A stretch of 14,924 nucleotides of DNA from CAZJTL01 sp964548905. GTDB lineage: Bacteria > Cyanobacteriota > Cyanobacteriia > Cyanobacteriales > Xenococcaceae. The notes below the pieces were generated by a model that saw only the letters and a program-made list of their open reading frames with translations, ran no database searches and was not told the origin of the DNA. Below, in pieces: positions 14,432-14,924 of the stretch. A program made the translations under genes and the position numbers. Each line of letters begins with the position of its first letter. Within the stretch, counting starts at the first letter, position 1. The stretch is from NCBI GenBank assembly GCA_964548905.1, contig CAZJTL010000131.1:1-14924 (forward strand). Direction: 5' to 3'.

Positions 14432-14734
14432 ATGGCAAAAAGAAGCATGATCGAGCGTGAAAAAAAACGCGCTCGTCTCGTAGAAAAATATGCTGCTAAG
14501 CGTGAAGAATTAAAAGAACAATTTCGTACAGCACAATCTCCTGTTGAAAAATTAGAACTTCAGCGTCAAATTCAACGATTACCTCGCAATAGCGCACCTA
14601 ATCGCCGACATAATCGCTGTATGGTAACTGGTCGCCCTAGAGGTTACTACAGAGATTTTGGACTATCTCGTAACTTGCTTAGAGAATGGGCGCATCAAGG
14701 TTTACTCCCTGGTGTAGTTAAGAGTAGTTGGTAG
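14432..14734 (+). CDS. rpsN: 30S ribosomal protein S14 (zinc-free long form)
   Basis: A 100-residue uS14 of the 30S head, contacting 16S rRNA. The N-terminus MAKRSMIEREKKR, the connector FRTAQSPVEKLELQRQIQ and the C-terminal signature NRCMVTGRPRGYYRDFGLSR are standard, ending LPGVVKSSW. Only one Cys (63) is present, so this is the long form without the four-Cys zinc site. GAGG at 14425-14428 precedes the ATG by 3 bases. It is outside any large ribosomal operon, with its own promoter, as usual for this gene in cyanobacteria. A candidate terminator follows. Confidence 0.97.
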   Translation: MAKRSMIEREKKRARLVEKYAAKREELKEQFRTAQSPVEKLELQRQIQRLPRNSAPNRRHNRCMVTGRPRGYYRDFGLSRNLLREWAHQGLLPGVVKSSW

Positions 14735-14778
14735 TTTTTATATTACTTCAAAACAGAAGTATATTCTCCTTGAGATAG

Positions 14779-14822
14779 GGCGATCGAACTGATGGAACAG
14801 GTTTGCGATCGCCTCATTTTTT
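14779..14822 (+). terminator. Possible rho-independent terminator of rpsN
   Basis: GGCGATCG (14779-14786) pairs with CGATCGCC (14806-14813) over a 19-base loop, followed by CTCA and six T (14817-14822). Both arms contain HIP1-type palindromes, which are common here and could pair by chance, so the T-run is the main support. Confidence 0.45.
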
Positions 14823-14924
14823 ATGATTATTTAGAATAGCATTAACCCAACTCCTAGCCTCTCCTCCCTGGGAGACGGTGAGCTTCTTTAAATGTTAGAC
14901 TTTTTTGTTAAAACAAACGATTGA

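Noticed and set aside
14868..14878. CTCCC-T-GGGAG inverted repeat after rpsN
   Set aside because: A one-base loop cannot form a stable hairpin, and no T-run follows directly.
14892..14924. ATG ORF reading MLDFFVKTND to the window end
   Set aside because: It stops after 10 codons and has no ribosome site or similarity.
1..14924. GCGATCGC octamers as operator sites
   Set aside because: They occur within genes and gaps alike, the known HIP1 pattern of cyanobacteria, not a local regulatory signal.

Overview
The window looks like chromosomal DNA from a cyanobacterium. The octamer GCGATCGC (HIP1) and its core CGATCG recur throughout genes and gaps. The gaps carry heptamer tandem repeats typical of cyanobacteria, and base composition is moderately AT-rich. 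The gene set also fits: an x-type-like thioredoxin, a stand-alone Mo-nitrogenase C-terminal-like protein, a cyanobacterial RseP/S2P protease and a TPR-bearing Ser/Thr kinase. Genus cannot be fixed by eye; a unicellular or pleurocapsalean-type genome is a guess.

Layout. 1-373: a 28-bp palindromic repeat and an internally deleted aldo/keto reductase remnant that runs into the tail of the next gene. 374-2956 (-): an 860-residue membrane protein with an intact Ser/Thr kinase domain, a second kinase domain that has lost its catalytic Asp, one membrane helix and TPRs. 2957-5326: a 50-residue membrane peptide, a thioredoxin and a class I aminotransferase, separated by heptamer repeat arrays. 5416-7582: divergent genes for a secreted LCCL-domain protein (-) and a beta-eliminating lyase whose residues match tyrosine phenol-lyase rather than tryptophanase (+). 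7650-8343 (-): a broken RTX (haemolysin-type calcium-binding) gene, frameshifted and cut off upstream, with a second palindromic repeat 30 bp beyond the break. 8426-9208 (-): a response regulator with no DNA-binding domain. 9453-9749 (+): the Mo-nitrogenase C-terminal-like protein, converging on leuC (9794-11224, -) across a likely shared hairpin terminator. 11225-11975: a 751-base gap of heptamer repeats with a third palindrome. 11976-14734: rseP and nth (+), a hicA-hicB toxin-antitoxin pair (-) whose end overlaps the end of nth, and rpsN (+) behind a good sigma70-type promoter.

The window is a set of mostly independent transcription units, not one pathway operon. Housekeeping genes (leuC, nth, rpsN, rseP, thioredoxin) alternate with accessory or decaying material: the RTX and aldo/keto reductase remnants, the lyase, the LCCL protein and HicAB. 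I did not find a convincing new multi-gene system. The best leads are the kinase/pseudokinase/TPR protein, the tyrosine phenol-lyase, the LCCL gene whose full signal peptide lies upstream of its only ATG, and the output-less response regulator with an unrecognised tail.
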